Assembly (NCBI RefSeq): GCF_945859705.1
Contig: NC_079135.1
Span: forward strand, 868,001 to 932,000
From: Episyrphus balteatus
Taxonomy: Eukaryota > Arthropoda > Insecta > Diptera > Syrphidae
Direction: 5' to 3'
DNA length: 64,000 nt
Numbering within the stretch: the stretch's first letter is position 1; every line of letters starts with the position of its first letter. The translations under genes and the position numbers were made by a program. The notes beneath the pieces are model-generated. The model ran no database searches and was not told the DNA's origin. It saw only the letters and a program-made list of their open reading frames with translations. Positions 24,613 through 34,954 of the stretch are shown in pieces.

Positions 24613-24628
24613 ATCTCACTTCTGATAG
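24613..24628 (-). other. Putative primer-binding site, tRNA-Leu type
   Basis: Immediately inside the 5' LTR the element's strand reads CTATCAGAAGTGAGAT. From memory the complement of the 3' end of insect tRNA-Leu(CAA) contains GTCAGAAGTGGGAT, so 12 of the 13 bases from TCAGAAGTG onward agree. The site starts a few bases from the LTR edge, and the expected terminal TGG is degenerate, which lowers confidence. Use of tRNA-Leu is known for mdg3/micropia-like elements. Confidence 0.6.
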
Positions 24629-24630
24629 TT

Positions 24631-25154
24631 TGTAAGCTTCTATTTCAAATTAAAAAAGCAAAACATGCAAGCAAATTTAAAAAAACTTATAAAAAAACGA
24701 GCAAAACTAAAGCGACAAGCAAATAAATAAAAAGCGTAATAAATCATTAAAACAAGAACTTATTCTTGTGAGATCTTTATTAAGACTTTACATTTCAATG
24801 AAACAGACTTATCTGTTGAAAATCTTTATTAAGACTAACTTAAATTCTAATGCAAAAACATAATCAGTAATACTTTGAAGCTTTGAATAAGCTTTTTCAA
24901 TAAAAAAAAAACAATGCAGTTATACATTGAACAATGAGCATTAGAAATAAAACTGTTTTAAGAAATCATTCGATATTTCTGTTACGTTCAAAGAGAACAC
25001 ATAATACATAACAAATCATATGTTTTAAAAGAATCATAATTAAAGCTTTCTTTTCGGAGTCAATGCAAATGCATGATCGTAAAGAGTTGCCGTGTATATA
25101 TTTTAGTACTAAACTATTTGTATGGCTATATCGTAAGAGATGAAGTCTCTTACA
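24631..25154 (-). repeat. 5' LTR, full length (524 bp)
   Basis: Bounded by TGTAAG at 24631 and CTTACA at 25154 (perfect 6-bp inverted ends) and followed by the GCAA target duplication. On the element's strand the LTR begins with a hairpin, GTAAGAGA-cttca-TCTCTTAC. A TATATA-like box lies near 25094-25100. Two AATAAA signals sit in a short direct repeat, AGTCTTAATAAAGAT, at about 24776-24790 and 24825-24839. This LTR would drive transcription leftward into the Gag frame about 110 bp away. Confidence 0.9.
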
Positions 25155-25158
25155 GCAA

Positions 25159-28100
25159 TAGGCTTCTTAAAGAAATGGTGACAGTTGAAACAGTTTAAGA
25201 GAAATAAATTTAAGTATTTGGGCCAAAATACTTTTTTGTGCCTAAAAAGTTGTCCCTTTGGACAGTGAATTTTGAAAAAAAAAAAATGGAAATTTTTAGC
25301 AATATATTTTCATATATTTTAGTTGACATAGAATGGTCATATTTTAATCTATTATAAAATAACATTTGCACCGATATGTTTGGAATGATATTTCTATATT
25401 TATGACAGTTTTAACAGAAAGTGATCAAAACCAAACAACTGCGTTACTTTAATGCAAATTTCAGTTTTATTTGTAAAATCATATAATCAAGCTCTCTGAC
25501 ATTCCTATTTAAAACTATATTAACAAGGTAAGTCTCCTATGAAGTTAAATCACAGAAAAAATAATTTCAATTAAATAAAACTAAATAAGTAAATTAAAAC
25601 TTTAAATCCACTGCGTTACCAAGATAAATCACAGTGTTACCGTGATTTGTAAACAATTCGATCCAATTTTGGGTTTCAAACTTGTAAAAGTAAATAATGT
25701 TAATTTAATAACTCAATATAGTTTTTCTACTAATTTATACTTTTTCTTCAAGAAAAATTAAATTCAAGAAAAAGGGAAATTTTTTTAGGCAATAAATAGT
25801 ATTTTGGCCAATTCAAATTTAACTCTTTCATAAAAACAATCCTAGAATATTTCATTAATACTTTAAAACACAACTTCGTTGATGGATAAAATGTTTTTCT
25901 TTCTAACGCCTAGTTACATGGCGCCCTAAGACTCCAGGCACTTTGTTTTATGGTCTGATTGCATCCGTTCACACAATTTTACACAAGTAAGTAACATTAG
26001 GTATCTCTAAGCCCACCCCATGGAAAAATACGATTATAATATTTATGTGTCTGAGAATATATACGTGTCAAGATAATTTTCAGATCGATTACTATTAAAA
26101 AAAAAAAAAGGTAAAAAGGGTTGATAATATTATGTATTCAAGGTATACTCGTATGAGCTTATAAAATGTAATTTAATTGAAATTGTTATAATAATCTGTA
26201 AAAAGGTAGGCAAAGTTGATACATATTTCGAATATTTTGTTGTCAGTAGAGTTGGTTAAAAAGATATATTAATATATACACAAGCAAATTTTTAAGACTC
26301 AGATACATTTTAAAATCAGTGTTCAATTTCAATTTTTTTTAGTGCTTATGAATGTACGAGTAAATGAAATATCCACATTTCAAATTTACAATTTCGAAAA
26401 AAAAATATATTCAATCAAAGAAAATTAAAAACAAAAACTGAAAATAGTAAATACTTTCTGAATGTTTCATTAGAGAATCAAAATACTGATAAATTCTTTG
26501 GTTTATAGTGTCGCATTGCAGGATAATATAGATACATTATAATCTTCACCAAAAATAAAAGGAATTCCAAAATTTAATGGTCAAAAAAAGAATAACAGTG
26601 TAACGGTGTTTTGTGTGGTAGCAATAATATTTTTAGTTAAATAAAACCAAAACAAAGTGAAAAATAAAAATTCCAGAACGAAAAACCACTTGATGGTAGT
26701 TGAAAGAGAGAACGAAAAAATTAAACCTCAAAATAAGAAAGACGATACACCAGGAATTAAATGAACAACTTTTCCAAACCATTACATAGAATGTCTAGCA
26801 AAAAGTTTTTCCATTATCAACACCACCGGAAAATCTTTTTTTTAAATGTTTTTTTCGCTTTTCTTATACAATTAAGTTAAAATTTATTTCTTTTATATCA
26901 TTTGTTTGATTGTTAGAGAAGAATCAGGAAACTTTTCGATCTAAAAAAAAACTGGAAATGCGTTAATTTTAAATCAGTTTTTTTACTTTAGAAAATAAAA
27001 AATTGTTGCTATTTCTTTTCACTTATAAAGAAAGTAAATTTAATATAAACTGCAAAGGCTATAGTTAGGGGAGACCGGGGATAATAGACTCAAATAGTAG
27101 ACTTAAATTTACAAAAAAAAATATGTCTTTTAAAATTAACTAGATTACTAAGACCTTCTTTTTGAATTTTACAAAACGACCGACCTCAATATTAATGAAA
27201 TAATTTTTAATGAGTGTTAGAAGTGTTATACTTTTTGATGTTTTTTTTTTTTTTTCTTTTTTGGTAAAAAAAACTCGTCGAAACAAATCAAAATTTTCGG
27301 ATTATTTTTTTGTAACAGATTTTACATACCTATAGTAACTTATCATATTTTCATATTTTTAGCATTTATCATCAAACAAAATACTCAGTGATTGTCATCC
27401 ATGACTTAACTTAAATTATCTTACCTTAATTTAAATGGAAAATAGATATCCTTATACCTGTTGATAAAATTGAGAAGCTTCTAATTCACTTGGGAAAGTT
27501 TAATTTTACTTTGTAAATAATTTTAAGTGAAATGCCTTGTTATTCCTTAATGTTTCAGTGGTTTAGGATGTCAAATAGATGATAATGAAAAGAGATATCG
27601 AAAAGGAGGTATAATGAAAGGTGTATCTTCTAAGGGATATAATTTAGTTAAGATAAGTAAGAAGTTGGTTTCAACTTTGTTTACGCTTGATTCACTCTCT
27701 AAGACTTATTAAATTTTGCATTGAAAACAAAATTGTTCTCTTTTCTAGGAATATCCTATACCACACTCAAAAGTCTCAAAAAGAAACACAGGCTTATATT
27801 AAAACAGTTTCCATTTTGATAAATATTTAATAATTAAAAAAAAAATAACATAAATTCTTAAATTCGATTTTGACTTTGTCTGAGTTTATTCCAATTCCCA
27901 CCACAAACATTCCAAATTAAAAAAAAAATCCTAAAGATAAATTGGCTTTTAGCTTGAAGCAAACACTTGAATACTACTTAACGCAAGCCCTTTTGCCAAC
28001 ATCTTCTTGTAGACCTTTTCTTTTCATTTTTATGTCTCTGGCGTCGTTCTTTTTGAAGAATGATTGTGGTATACAAAATAATACAAAAAAAAAGATTCTC

Positions 28101-31100
28101 AACTTGTAGCCACTCAAAATGGAATTCAATTTGCTGTCAATTATTTTGAAAACGATAATAATACTCGTGTATATATTTGAAAATCTGTGATTTAATTTGA
28201 TTTCCTTATGAAGAAGGGATATCCTTATTGTCACTCATTAAAAAAAAAAAAAAATTCTTAAACATTAGCTTAGGGCTAAATGTTCGCAACCATTTTGGTT
28301 ATGTCACTTTGATAGGAATACTGCCATTTATTTTTGGTTTATTTTTAGAAATTTCAATTTTCACTTTTTTCTTGTTGATTTCAAACTCGTATCCTTTAAA
28401 TATCCTTCTTTTTATTATATTATGTCCTTATATAACAAAAGAATTATTATTTACTTCAATTTTAAGCCCTCTGTTTTTTTGTCCTTCCCATAATGACTGT
28501 TAACAATGAGAATAATAAACTTTATTTACTTAGAGTCTTATTCATCATCCGGAATGCTCCAGTGGTTATAGCAACGCAATTGGATAAAACTAAATCTTAT
28601 AATGAAGACTTTTGAAGATATAAAAAAATATTACTTGGCTACTGTATATCCTGATGTCTATATACTACAAGAAAAAAAATCCCTTTTGACCGTCAAGCGT
28701 TATTATCAAATTTTCTTTTTTTTTTTTTTCTTTACTATTTTCCACCGCAAAAGCAGAAGAAAAAAAATAAAATAAAAAAAATTGCCTTAGATAAAAGCTT
28801 AGCTATATGAAAGACTTGAGGAAGAATAAAACTGGTAGATTGCACCCTTATAAATCAGATAAGACTCCTTCACCTTGTCTCCATTTTCTTTTCTTTTCTT
28901 TTTTTTTTTATTTTTCATTTTCCTCAGGGATTGCATTAATTCACTTTTGTTTCCTTGGAATTTTTCCAGTAAATCTTGGCCTTAAGATCTCTTAAGCCTT
29001 ACCATAAAAAAAAGGTTTTCTTTGGCAATTATAGTCTAACTTACGAGGCATTATAACTCAGGATTTCATGGAACGACCACAATCGACATGAAATAGCCTA
29101 AGGGTTCAACGTATCTCTTTGGTAACAAAATAATAATTATTTTTAGATGAGTTTTATGGCAACTGTGTTGACAGGTTAAGAACAATGATTATAAAAATAC
29201 GACTTGAAATATATACCTACAAAAAAATATCTTTGTTTTCATATTCTTTCAAATAATTTTTTTTTTTAATATTTAGATATCCTTAAATTATCCATTTATA
29301 TGAAAAAAGATAAAAGAATAATAACTTTAAAACCCATGGCGTACATCACCCGCTTTTGAATGAATTTCCTTCTTTTTAATTAAGATTAGGTACATAAAAT
29401 TGGAATATTGATTAAAAATCCTTGCAACAGGTTCAGCTTGTGCAACCACATGAGTTATTTCACATCAGTGACCACAAATTGGTTATGGGTTTATGAGCTG
29501 AAGAATTGAAAGTATGTTTGTGTGTAACCTTTTTCATATAAGCTACCAATTTTTCTTTTTTTTTAATTTAAAATATCGATTGTTCTCGAAAAAAATGTAA
29601 GTTTACACACACACACTCTCGAAATGGTGTCCAATAGTTACATAAATCCTCATAAACCATTTTTCAGGAGTTCAATGAAACATAATAAAATATATAAACC
29701 ATTTCCCCATGCTTGTTTTCCACACAAAAAATAAATAAAATAAAAAAAGAAAAGAAATAAAATAAAATAAATAAGAAAAACAATTTATGGATACAACTTC
29801 TGACGATGACAAAATGAAAAATGAAAAACCATTTCTAGGCATTCACGTGGACGGAAGAGGACAAAGTTTGTTGTGATATTTATTTGATTATTTTTTTTTT
29901 TTTCTGAAGTAAATAATTTCTAGAATTAATTTTTGTCTTCTATTTTCAAGAAAACCCCAGAGTGTACTAGAGTATTGAGATTTATTTGAAGATGCTATTC
30001 ATTCAGTAGATAGATATTGTTTGTTCTAGATTTTGTTTTATTGTGGGTAACTTCAATTCCAAAGTCGAGAAATTGAGTAAAACAAATCTAGCAAATAAAA
30101 AATAAAATATCAAATTAATTAAATAAAAATAAACATAGTATTGTTAATTATATATTTATTTATTTATTGTTTTTGTTGTACAAATTTTTAAGTTTTTTAA
30201 AATTATTTCTTTGAAAAATAAAATATTTAAAATTTTTACAAAAAAAAAAAATGAAAAAGATTTTTAGGAATTATTACATTAATTAGCACCTAAGACCAAA
30301 AAAAATTCAACTTCTTTTTTTTGTCTAATTGAATTTTCAAAAAAAAAATTTAATTATAATTATTTAATTACTAATTACCTAAAAGTTTTAACATAACAAA
30401 TATTGTTAAAATTGAAGAAGTTGTTTGGGAGAATGTATGAAATTAAAAAAATAATAAGAGGATCTATCGTTAATAACGATTTCTATCACAAGGCGATAAT
30501 AATTTTTCAAAAAAAAGGCCAAAAATTAAATGGCCAGCATCTGCATCACATTCAACATGTTTTTATTGCCAGCAACAAAGTAACAATATGGATAATATTG
30601 ATTTTCAACACTCAGGAAAACAAAATTGAAATCAGAAAGCAACACTGTTCCTCGTGGAGTCTATTTGCTCATCGACCGCTTTCACCCTGCATTGGATCCA
30701 CCCGGATGGCCATAATAGTCACGTGCAGAACCAATGGAATATGCATCAGAAAACGTTTTTTTTTTTTTATTCAATTAAAATTGTGAAATTCCAAATTGAA
30801 CACCAAAATTTAACTCGCTTATGCGTATACTGGAAAGTTCGTTCGTATTGCCATAGGAAATTGCAGTTTCCGTATACTGTTATTTTATTTGTTTTTTTCT
30901 CGCTTGTTTGAGTTTTTTAATTGATGTGTATCGAAATGGTTAAGAGAGTAAAAACTGAAAGATTAATGGAGAATGTTAAAAAAATTTGCTATTCGAATAA
31001 AAGTTTATTAATAGATTTATCGCTTTTCGAGAAAGATATGTTTCAGGTTTATAATGATTGTTTTTTTTTTTTTTTTGAAAATAAAATTAAATTAGGTACT

Positions 31101-31362
31101 GAATAAAAAAATTAATTTTGGGGGGAAAATTTATATTTTAATAGAAATTAAAATATTAAAATAGAGGAAACTCTTTACATAGAATTTCACATAAATTCCA
31201 AATTCACATTTTGCAAATCAAATTAACCTTTATTTAAATATTTCACTAGCAATTGATGCTATAATCTTTTCAATTAGGTATTTGAATTCAATGGGTGAAT
31301 TTGATTTGCAAAAGTTTGAATTCAGTTTCTTAATGAATGAGTTGGATTTAGGGACATGATAT
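25159..31362. other. AT-rich non-coding stretch
   Basis: No gene or complete element found. Near 27066 GGGGAGACCGGGGATAATAG resembles the terminus of a GGGGAGAG-type MITE, but no matching inverse end was found nearby, so it may be a solitary end. 30520-30890 has more balanced composition than its neighbours; the frames through it (for example 30403-30786) show no domain, and it may be conserved non-coding DNA. Long A/T and AAATAAAAT-type low-complexity runs lie at 28700-28770 and 29720-29780. Confidence 0.55.
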
Positions 31363-31615
31363 TATCGTCGGCACAACGCCAAAACCGCGAATCTGCATTT
31401 TTGGACATTTTTACTTTAATGTGCCATTTTACTTGTTATCGGTCCCTCTATTCACTGCGTTAATCCCAATCCTCCATCTGTTGTCTAGAAGCCTAAAATA
31501 TCATTTTTTGTTGCACGAGTTTCCATAAGATTGCATGTGTTTCCAAAACTTTGAAGACGTTTTTCACAAAACTACAATTTTGCAGATTCGTGGTTTTGGC
31601 TTTGTGCCAACGTTA
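31363..31615. mobile_element. TATCGTCGGCACAACGCC MITE
   Basis: The left end TATCGTCGGCACAACGCCAA at 31363 is matched by an inverted end finishing at about 31615; 31 of 35 bases agree, both reaching GAATCTGCA. The 253-bp element has no coding capacity. Its right tip has decayed (TAACGTTGG for TATCGTCGG), so it is older than the copies at 15886 and 46452. Its length equals that of the MITE at 15886-16138, although the inner sequences differ. Confidence 0.82.
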
Positions 31616-32395
31616 TATTCTCTTGGGCACCTTTAGAACACATATAACTGAATTTAATTATTAAGAGGTGTGCTTTTCGTTACAATCGATAAACGATTTA
31701 CTTACACCTATTGGAGTAGAAGTTTAGGATGTTATTTCTTCAACATACATATAAGCCATTTATTTATCAAATTGAAAGGATTGGATTCTAAAGACCCTTA
31801 AAAATTGCAATGACTTTCTTAAGGGATCAAAAAACAATCCAATTTTTTTTAAGGTTTTTAAGTGACTGTATTTCCCTTAAAAGTGAACGTACTGGAATTT
31901 TTAAAAACCGATAAGCAAATTTATAGTTTTAAAGTTCCGCTTAATTCTAATAAAATCGAAATAATATTTTCATATCTTATATAGGTATAAAAGAGAGTTC
32001 GTTAAGTGTGTGTGGCCGATAAACTCGCGTTTGGCTGGTCCGATTTTGGTAATTTTTGTTTTGTTTGAAAGGTATTAATATGTAGATGGTTTGTATCAAA
32101 AAAAAAATAATACCTTTTCTCCCATCTTCACATAGCTGTCAATTTTTACGAGTGAAGAAACACTCTAGATTATAAAAAAGTTTAACTAAGCTTAATTTGT
32201 AAAAAAAAAAATATATTAAGACAGGCTTTCAAAATAATAAATATTATTGTTTATAGTCTTAAAAAAGTCAAAGAATTCATACTTTCTGATACAAAATAAG
32301 GTACAAAAAGGGAAAAGCTCCAAAAGACGTTTCCTATGGAATTCACGCGCAGGTAAATAGTACAAAAAAAATTCACCAGCATGCACCAAAAAATT
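31616..32395. other. AT-rich non-coding stretch between two mobile elements
   Basis: No gene or repeat boundary was recognised. The sequence from about 32000 (GGCTGGTCCGATTTTGG) reads like the slowly diverging body of an old repeat, but I could not pair it with another copy in the window. Confidence 0.45.
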
Positions 32396-32887
32396 TTATT
32401 TTTACTTGCGATATAGGTACGTACTATATATCAAGTTTTCCATTCCTACAAAAAAAGTTGAGATAACATTTTTCCCCCTGACATTACGATGATAGAGAAT
32501 GCCAAAGAAGTGGGTCCCGGAAGTCCGTCTGTCTGTCTGTAAACGAAGCTACAGCCTAAACGGATGAACCGATTTATGTAAAACTTGGTATGTAGCGTTA
32601 TTTGGCGACTCTCCAGAGGGTTTTGGGAATTAATTTTTTTTTTGGACCAAAAAAACCGTACTTGTCATATACCGATTTTAGTAAAATTGAAATATCTCGA
32701 AAACGGCTCCAACGATTTTGTCAAAAAAATTCAAATAAAAGTTTTACAAAAAGGTCTATTTTTCAAAAAAAAAAAATTTATTTTGAAAATCATTATTAAC
32801 GGTACCTGCCATAGAACGGTTTTTTTTAATCCAATTTACTCCGAAACTACTTATTTGATTTAGACGAAACTTTTTCTAAAAAAGCAT
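32396..32887 (-). mobile_element. Helitron/Helentron non-coding terminal module with GTCT microsatellite
   Basis: This segment follows directly downstream of the helicase remnant on the minus strand. It contains, in plus-strand order, TTTTTACTTGCGATATAGG, CATTACGATGATAGAG, GTGGGTCCCGGAAGTCC, a short GTCT run, ACAGCCTAAACGG, AAACTTGGTATGTAGCG, GGCGACTCTCCAGAGG, ATCTCGAAAACGGCTCC and AACGGTACCTGCC. The same blocks occur in the same order at 59349-59900. A GTCT-type microsatellite inside a short non-coding terminal region is a known feature of DINE-1/Helentron elements in flies. I infer that this is the 3' terminal part of the element whose helicase lies at 32888-33625. Confidence 0.72.
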
Positions 32888-33625
32888 TTATATAATTTTA
32901 ATATACCTAAGCCAAAAATAAAAATATGGCAAGGCTTTTTGATACACACCACTTTTTGTTTTTCCATCTTTTATATATGTAAATAGAGCAGATGGTTTTC
33001 TTACCCGCAAACAGTCAACATAAGGTTGACCATGAGAAAAAACAGGATTCTCTAAATTAATACCACATATTTTTAAAGATAGACCTTGTGCCTTATTTAT
33101 GGTTATAGTAAATGCCAATGTTACAGAAAATTGAAGACGCTTGAATTCAAATGGGTAATCTGACAGAATCATTGGACCTTGACGAATCAACACATCTTCG
33201 CCTTTGAGTTTTTCACAAAAAATGGTAGCTTCAATTAGATTTGCCATTAACTTCTTCAAGACAAGTTTTGTACATTGCAAAGTTTAGGTGGCTGTATGTT
33301 CCGAAGCATAATAATGGGCGCTACTTCTTTCCGAGCTAAATGATGTTGAGGCAGTCCTGGTATACCCAATGAATTCAATTTGATACATTGCATTCATTTT
33401 TGTGATAGGGTCAACCGATTTGTAGGCAAAAAATTGTGCATTTATATCGTTTAAAATTATTGCATTGATTTCAGACACATTTTTATTTGAACCAGCCATT
33501 ATTGCACGTTCACTCAGCCAAGCATGATTTTTGTAATTTGTTTTAATACTTGGAAATACACTTATAAATTGTTTTGAAGTGTAATTCGGCCTTCAGAATC
33601 AAGTGCCATTATTCCATTAACAATG
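32888..33625 (-). pseudogene. Helitron-type Pif1-like helicase, C-terminal remnant with frameshifts
   Basis: The last 130 residues (33280 to 32888) carry the hallmark end of Helitron RepHel helicases: KKLMANLIEATIF, PFEFKRLQF, FTITINKAQGLSLK (helicase motif VI region), FSHGQPYVDCLRVRKPS and VYQKALP. Upstream, another frame (33499-33284) holds NVSEINAIILNDINAQFFAY and a YKSVDP-type segment. Between them the conserved PGLPQHH...APIIMLRNIQPPKLCN passage survives only in a third frame, so at least two frameshifts separate the pieces. Still further upstream ALDSEGRITLQNN and NYKNHAWLSERAI continue the family pattern to about 33625 with a stop between. The Rep domain and the Walker motifs are absent. 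It would have unwound DNA during rolling-circle transposition; this copy is dead. Confidence 0.88.
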
Positions 33626-34291
33626 TCCAATAACTGGGGGTTAGCTAGTGTTATTATAAATTAAAGTTTTGTGTAGTCACATCTTATCAGAGCTTGAGAA
33701 TATACTGGCGGAATATATTTGGTTATAGAACTATAACAAATTATTTTACAATACCTAAAGTTATTTATGACATAAATATTGTTTTCTGATCTAATTCTGA
33801 AAACTCATAACAGTTGAAAGTTAAGAAAATCATGAATAAAATAAATTTAAATTATATAATATCAAATTATAAATGTATTATACCTATACCAACATCTGCT
33901 AAAAGGAGAGACTGAATAATAAAATAACAAACATCAAATTTCTGTAGTACATGTTCTTAAAGGCAAATATCATCATCTAACATTATTTTAGGAAGGGCTC
34001 CTAAGAAAAATAAACAAATTAAATTTTAAATACATAAATTGTGATTTTTAAAAGCTTTAAAACATAAAAGCTGTTACATAACCTTGTCAAACTTAAAGCT
34101 ATTTTTTCAAGACAAAAGACATCCTTAAAAGCTTAAATTAAGTATAAAAGAGAATAACAGACGTACTCTATTATTCAATAAGAAAGCTTAAATATCTAAA
34201 TTTAGCACTAATTTCGATGTCATGCGTGTTGAAATATTTCAATTATTCCTTATCATTTACATTTAAAAATCTCCCAAAAATTGCAATTATT
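33626..34291. other. AT-rich non-coding stretch upstream of helicase remnant
   Basis: No more helicase motifs could be read beyond about 33625, so the element was 5'-truncated or has diverged past recognition. Nothing else was identified. Confidence 0.45.
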
Positions 34292-34402
34292 AAAAGAGAA
34301 AAGTAATGTATTGTAATTGAGAGTTCTAAAAATTTAAGGAGTATAGAAAAAGCTCCTTAAAAATTTAGTACTTTCCATTTCAATACATTACTTTTCTCTT
34401 TT
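34292..34402. repeat. Compact long-arm hairpin (111 bp)
   Basis: AAAAGAGAAAAGTAATGTAT starting at 34292 is mirrored by its inverse ending at 34402. After an unmatched 8-base internal bulge on each side the arms pair again (AGTTCTAAA...TTTAAGGAG against CTCCTTAAAAATTTAGTACT), giving about 50-base arms around a loop near 11 nt. Such a shape fits either a very short palindromic MITE or a precursor-microRNA-like transcript. No flanking duplication is clear. A second, unrelated hairpin of similar size lies 450 bp to the right. Confidence 0.8.
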
Positions 34403-34855
34403 TAGACATAAACATGTAAATAGATTCAACAGATGTGCTTTGGTCGGGTCGTGAGAAATTCAAATAAAATACATATTTACATCTTCTCTTATTTGTAGAT
34501 ATTGAGTTTCTATTATGTTTGTATCTTGAAAAAAAGCTTTTAATTTAATACAGACAGAAGAGAAATTCAGTTGAAAGAGAAACAAATCCTTATCTCTCTG
34601 AAGTAACATTATATCCTACTCTTCCTTGTAATAATTGATGACTTTAAATTATGTTTGCAAAGCTTTGTAATCTTTTTTGAATTATTATTTAATATATATT
34701 GTTAAAAAATGGCAGTCAACTATAAAATATAATCTTAATCAGGGAATACAAATTACGTTTTCATATGTTTGAACAACAGTTTTCAAAAATTTGTCTTTTT
34801 ATCTATTGCGAGCATTTTATATTTTTTTTTAAATTATTTTTTTTTATTATTTTCG

Positions 34856-34954
34856 AAATAAGAATTTTTAGGCGTTTAAAAATAAATGTTAAATTAAATA
34901 TTTATTTAATATTAAATTTAACGTTTATTTTTAGACACCTAAAAATTCTTATTT
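34856..34954. repeat. Compact long-arm hairpin (99 bp)
   Basis: AAATAAGAATTTTTAGGCGT at 34856 is mirrored by ACACCTAAAAATTCTTATTT ending at 34954; pairing continues through TTAAAAATAAATGTTAAATT with a few mismatches almost to the centre. Arms are about 45 bases. It is probably a palindromic MITE (ends AAATAAGAATTTTTAGG), because the sharpest identity is at the outer ends. Confidence 0.8.

Larger units (their letters stand above)
21596..25154 (-). mobile_element. LTR retrotransposon (Ty3/mdg3-like), internally deleted, non-autonomous
   Basis: The element reads on the minus strand. Its 5' LTR is 24631-25154 and its 3' LTR 21596-21818; both begin TGTAAG at the plus-strand left edge, and the intact one ends CTTACA. 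GCAA directly flanks it at 21592-21595 and 25155-25158, a 4-bp target site duplication typical of Ty3/gypsy elements. A primer-binding site resembling the tRNA-Leu 3' end follows the 5' LTR. One long frame (22300-24519) encodes Gag, protease, the very start of reverse transcriptase and the integrase C-terminus; everything between is missing. Shared LTR parts are almost identical, so the insertion is recent. It cannot move by itself and would need proteins from a complete relative. Confidence 0.92.

Noticed and set aside
28228..28503. Hydrophobic 91-codon frame that looks like a membrane protein
   Set aside because: T-rich DNA gives F/I/L/S-rich frames by chance; it starts in a lysine run from poly-A and has no family signature.
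30403..30786. 127-codon plus-strand frame
   Set aside because: Poly-F end, no domain, overlapped by another frame of similar length, no exon signals; probably chance in a higher-complexity patch.
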